NCBI GenBank assembly: GCA_026396205.1
Contig: JAPLXF010000009.1
Location: 1 to 8,312, forward strand
From: Candidatus Moraniibacteriota bacterium
GTDB taxonomy: Bacteria > Patescibacteriota > Minisyncoccia > Moranbacterales > UBA2206
Reading direction: 5' to 3'
DNA: 8,312 bases
Position numbers and translations under genes: made by a program. Position 1 is the first letter of the stretch; each line of letters starts with the position of its first letter. Positions 6,602 through 8,312 of this stretch are shown here, piece after piece. Below the pieces are notes generated by a model that was not told the DNA's origin, did not search any database, and was given only the letters and a program-made list of their open reading frames with translations.

Positions 6602-6605
6602 AAGT

Positions 6606-7670
6606 TTAATTTTCTAACGCCGCTCTCCCCGCGCTTATTTCCGCAATCTCCTGCGTGATCTTCATCTGCCGGATCTGGTTATAAGCAAAAGTCAGATCAT
6701 CGGCCATTTCGAGAGCCGCTTCGGTGGCATTTTTCATCGCCACCATCTGCGCCGATTCCTTGGACGCGTTGGATTCCAAAATGGCGTGATAGACCTGCAT
6801 TTCAATGAGCCGCGGCAAAATATATTCCAAAACTTCCTGGGGACTCGGTTCCACTTTATATTCCACAATCGGTTCCTTGATGCCGTACTCCTGAGCCATC
6901 ACATCCATTTCGGCAATTTGTTTTTCAATGTCAACTTTGCTTAAAGGCAAAAGCTGACGAAGTTTCACTTGCTGGGTAATGGTGGAAATGTAATCGGTAT
7001 AAACAATCACCACTTTGTCGTATTTTTTATTTAAATATTCTTCCAAAATTATTTTGACCAGCGGACGGATATCTTCAACTTTCGGCACGTAATCCAGATT
7101 ATGGAAAGTCGCAATAATTTCCCCGCCTGCATCGCTTTGCTTCTCATGGATAGTACTCTTGTTTATAGAATCACTTGATTTTCCGCTTTCTTGCGTTTTG
7201 TTTAACGGCGAAGCATTGCGGGCAGGTTTTTTAATTCTCTTTACCATCTGCTCGGCTTTTTTGCCGACGGTAATAATATCAATTCTTAATTCATCATTTG
7301 GAATCTTAGACTCCAGTTTCTTGTCACCTATCCTATTTATTTTCAGTTTTTCCGGATTGTCGATTTCTTCTTTGAGTTTTTTGGCAACTTGCGAATTGAA
7401 AGAACCGCAGAGTCCCCGGTTGGAAGCGACAGCAATGAGCAAAATGCTTTTCACTTCCCGCACCGCCAAAAGCCCGTGCTTGTATTCCTTGAAAGCCTTA
7501 GCCAGATTAGTGAGCACGCTCCAGGCGCTATGGGCATACGGGCGGATCGCCAAAACTTGGCTCACGGCTTTTCGCATTTTCGCCGCCGCCACCATTTCCA
7601 TGGCACGCGTAATTTTCGCAGTGTTTTTCACCGACTTAATGCGCCTTTTAATTTCCTTAGATCCTGCCAT
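6606..7670 (-). CDS. atpG: F1Fo ATP synthase gamma subunit (with insertions)
   Basis: Gamma is the rotating central shaft of F1. The termini that form its coiled coil are intact: MAGSKEIKRRIKSVKNTAKI with TRAMEMVAAAKMRKA at the N-terminus, and SKESAQMVAMKNATEAALEM to EISAGRAALEN at the C-terminus. The Rossmann-like middle shows SNRGLCGSFN (about residues 83-92) and later DKVVIVYTDY. At 354 residues it is longer than the usual 285-300. The excess lies in the middle domain: about residues 113-128 (RIGDKKLESKIPNDEL) and about 147-184, the latter encoded by a segment with inverted-repeat-like ends (7121-7226). Both lie away from the shaft and probably form loops. No good ribosome binding site precedes the ATG at 7670. 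Confidence 0.96.
   Translation of the reverse strand: MAGSKEIKRRIKSVKNTAKITRAMEMVAAAKMRKAVSQVLAIRPYAHSAWSVLTNLAKAFKEYKHGLLAVREVKSILLIAVASNRGLCGSFNSQVAKKLKEEIDNPEKLKINRIGDKKLESKIPNDELRIDIITVGKKAEQMVKRIKKPARNASPLNKTQESGKSSDSINKSTIHEKQSDAGGEIIATFHNLDYVPKVEDIRPLVKIILEEYLNKKYDKVVIVYTDYISTITQQVKLRQLLPLSKVDIEKQIAEMDVMAQEYGIKEPIVEYKVEPSPQEVLEYILPRLIEMQVYHAILESNASKESAQMVAMKNATEAALEMADDLTFAYNQIRQMKITQEIAEISAGRAALEN
7121..7226. repeat. MITE-like segment inserted in frame in atpG
   Basis: The ends of this roughly 106-bp segment are imperfect inverted repeats: CCGCCTGCATCGCTT (7123-7137) against the reverse complement of 7211-7225, CTGCCCGCAATGCTT, 11 of 15 identical. It encodes the hydrophilic, low-complexity stretch at about residues 149-183 of AtpG (Ser-, Lys- and Asn-rich), which has no counterpart in standard gamma subunits. 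It looks like a small palindromic-ended element that kept the reading frame. Confidence 0.55.
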
Positions 7671-7682
7671 TTGGTTTAGAGG

Positions 7683-8116
7683 AATTACGATTTAGGATTT
7701 ATGAATTATGAATGTTTTTGATTTGGTTATTAGCCCTTGTGATAATCTGTGAGCATCATTTGCCTTCTCTGCTAATTTATTGAAATCACTTTTTTCCAGA
7801 TAACCCACATCCTTGGCAATCAACAGTTGATTTTTCAATTCAATCAGCGAGCCTTGGGCCAAATAATAAAACTGCACTTTTTCCCTATAGCCTTGCCTGC
7901 CAAAACCTTCAGCAATATTTGAAGTTATAGAAACAGCAGCTCTTTTCATTTGGTTTGTTAAGGAATATATTTCGTCTTTTGGAAATTTTTTAGCTATTTT
8001 ATAAAGTAAAATAACCAACGCGTGGCCTTCCTGCCAAGCCTTCAAATCCGTAAATGATTTAATTTTTACTTTTTCTTCCATCTCTTAAATCGTATCTTAA
8101 ATCTTAAATCGTAATT
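7683..8116 (-). mobile_element. IVS-like unit: S23 gene bounded by inverted repeats
   Basis: AATTACGATTTAGGATTT (7683-7700) and AAATCTTAAATCGTAATT (8099-8116) are reverse complements with one mismatch in 18. They flank the S23-family gene almost exactly; the left repeat overlaps its stop codon. In bacterial 23S rRNA, S23 proteins are encoded in intervening sequences whose ends pair and are cut out by RNase III. The same design here, between atpA and atpG, suggests a related element in a protein-coding operon. I see no transposase and no obvious target duplication. Confidence 0.5.
7692..8081 (-). CDS. Four-helix-bundle protein, 23S rRNA intervening-sequence (S23) family
   Basis: The 129-residue protein carries the family pattern throughout: SFTDLKAWQEGHALVILLYK (9-28), KFPKDEIYSLTNQMKRAAVSI (32-52), SNIAEGFGRQGYREKVQFYY (54-73), AQGSLIELKNQLLIAKDVGYL (75-95), then a final helix. 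Family members (Pfam 23S_rRNA_IVP, TIGR02436) are four-helix bundles forming oligomers; they are encoded in rRNA intervening sequences and also scattered elsewhere in genomes, and resemble the Avd protein of diversity-generating retroelements. Their biochemical role is unknown; nucleic acid binding is assumed. No tight ribosome binding site is present. The gene splits atpA from atpG, an unusual position, and is flanked by inverted repeats. Confidence 0.92.
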   Translation of the reverse strand: MEEKVKIKSFTDLKAWQEGHALVILLYKIAKKFPKDEIYSLTNQMKRAAVSITSNIAEGFGRQGYREKVQFYYLAQGSLIELKNQLLIAKDVGYLEKSDFNKLAEKANDAHRLSQGLITKSKTFIIHKS

Positions 8117-8132
8117 CTTAAATCTCTTAATT
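8084..8132. repeat. Degenerate CTTAAAT tandem repeat between atpA and the S23 gene
   Basis: CTTAAAT or a close variant starts at 8084, 8096, 8103, 8117 and 8126, partly extended to CTTAAATCGTA. The array fills the whole spacer and runs into the atpA stop codon (8127-8129). It includes the right-hand inverted repeat of the S23 unit and resembles the simple A/T-rich spacer repeats common in Parcubacteria-type genomes. Confidence 0.7.
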
Positions 8133-8312
8133 ATTACTCTGATACACTTCTTTGAACTCCCCGATACTTTTCTCCAGCTTTTTAATTATCTCATCAGTCA
8201 ACTCTTTCTTCTCCGCTATTTCTTTCAAAACTTTCTGGTTTTTCATAAACTTATGGAAATCATTTTCCCACTCTTTCATTTTTTCCACCGGCACGTCATC
8301 CATAAATCCATT
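8127..8312 (-). CDS. atpA: F1Fo ATP synthase alpha subunit, C-terminal 61 residues
   Basis: The frame enters from the right edge and ends in TAA at 8127. It encodes NGFMDDVPVEKMKEWENDFH, then a charged helical end with KVLKEIAEKKELTDEIIKKL and the final EFKEVYQSNN. This matches the C-terminal helical bundle of alpha subunits, where a G-x-L/M-D-D-V/I-P-V-E-K stretch precedes the last helices. Alpha forms the non-catalytic nucleotide-binding positions of the F1 hexamer. Position just upstream of atpG agrees with the canonical order. The final residues are encoded within the repeat-rich spacer and may have been altered by it. Confidence 0.9.
   Translation of the reverse strand, partial: NGFMDDVPVEKMKEWENDFHKFMKNQKVLKEIAEKKELTDEIIKKLEKSIGEFKEVYQSNN

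Noticed and set aside
7159..7695. Plus-strand ORF of 178 codons.
   Set aside because: It is antisense to atpG; its hydrophobic composition is a consequence of the charged codons on the other strand.
8084..8132. CRISPR-like array between atpA and the S23 gene.
   Set aside because: The units are 7-12 bases with no unique spacers; it is a simple A/T-rich degenerate repeat.

Overview
The window looks like a piece of a Patescibacteria (Candidate Phyla Radiation) genome, probably of the Parcubacteria type. This is inferred from style, not from a marker gene: several genes start without a clear Shine-Dalgarno site, GC-rich palindromes sit in frame inside conserved genes, intergenic spacers consist of short A/T-rich repeats, and several small proteins are lineage-restricted. 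All protein genes I can support lie on the minus strand, so the window reads from right to left.

Right half (8312 to 2845): the distal part of an F1Fo ATP synthase operon in the usual order, atpA (C-terminal end only), atpG, atpD, atpC. The order is interrupted twice. Between atpA and atpG sits a gene for a four-helix-bundle protein of the 23S rRNA intervening-sequence (S23) family, flanked by 18-bp inverted repeats, so it resembles an rRNA intervening sequence lying inside an mRNA. Between atpG and atpD lie about 1.9 kb of cargo: a frameshifted gene with ADP-ribosyltransferase-like features, a 14-codon relic of the atpD start, a small basic protein that may be a BECR-type RNase, a 23-codon ORF resembling the atpG tail, and an MNT-type nucleotidyltransferase. 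The two relics suggest that the atpG-tail/atpD-head junction was once duplicated and each copy filled with different cargo. A strong plus-strand promoter in the middle of the cargo probably makes a small RNA of about 56 nt.

Middle (2772 to 1215): a short beta-carbonic-anhydrase-like gene, probably the last gene of the ATP synthase transcript, ends at a good intrinsic terminator (2254-2280). An extended -10 promoter follows directly and drives a DUF4349 membrane protein through a leader that contains an 81-bp multi-hairpin element.

Left part (1176 to 1): a near-consensus promoter, a compact structured RNA with a three-way junction, an intrinsic terminator, a 70-codon cysteine-containing gene with a strong ribosome binding site, and a second terminator. 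This is the layout of a cis-regulatory leader or an independent small RNA. After two adjacent long palindromes, another promoter and leader lead into a partial gene of unknown function that runs off the left end.

The core genes encode the catalytic head and central stalk of ATP synthase. The inserted genes look like selfish or toxin-type cargo and have no obvious role in ATP synthesis. I found no tRNA, rRNA or CRISPR array and no supported plus-strand protein gene.
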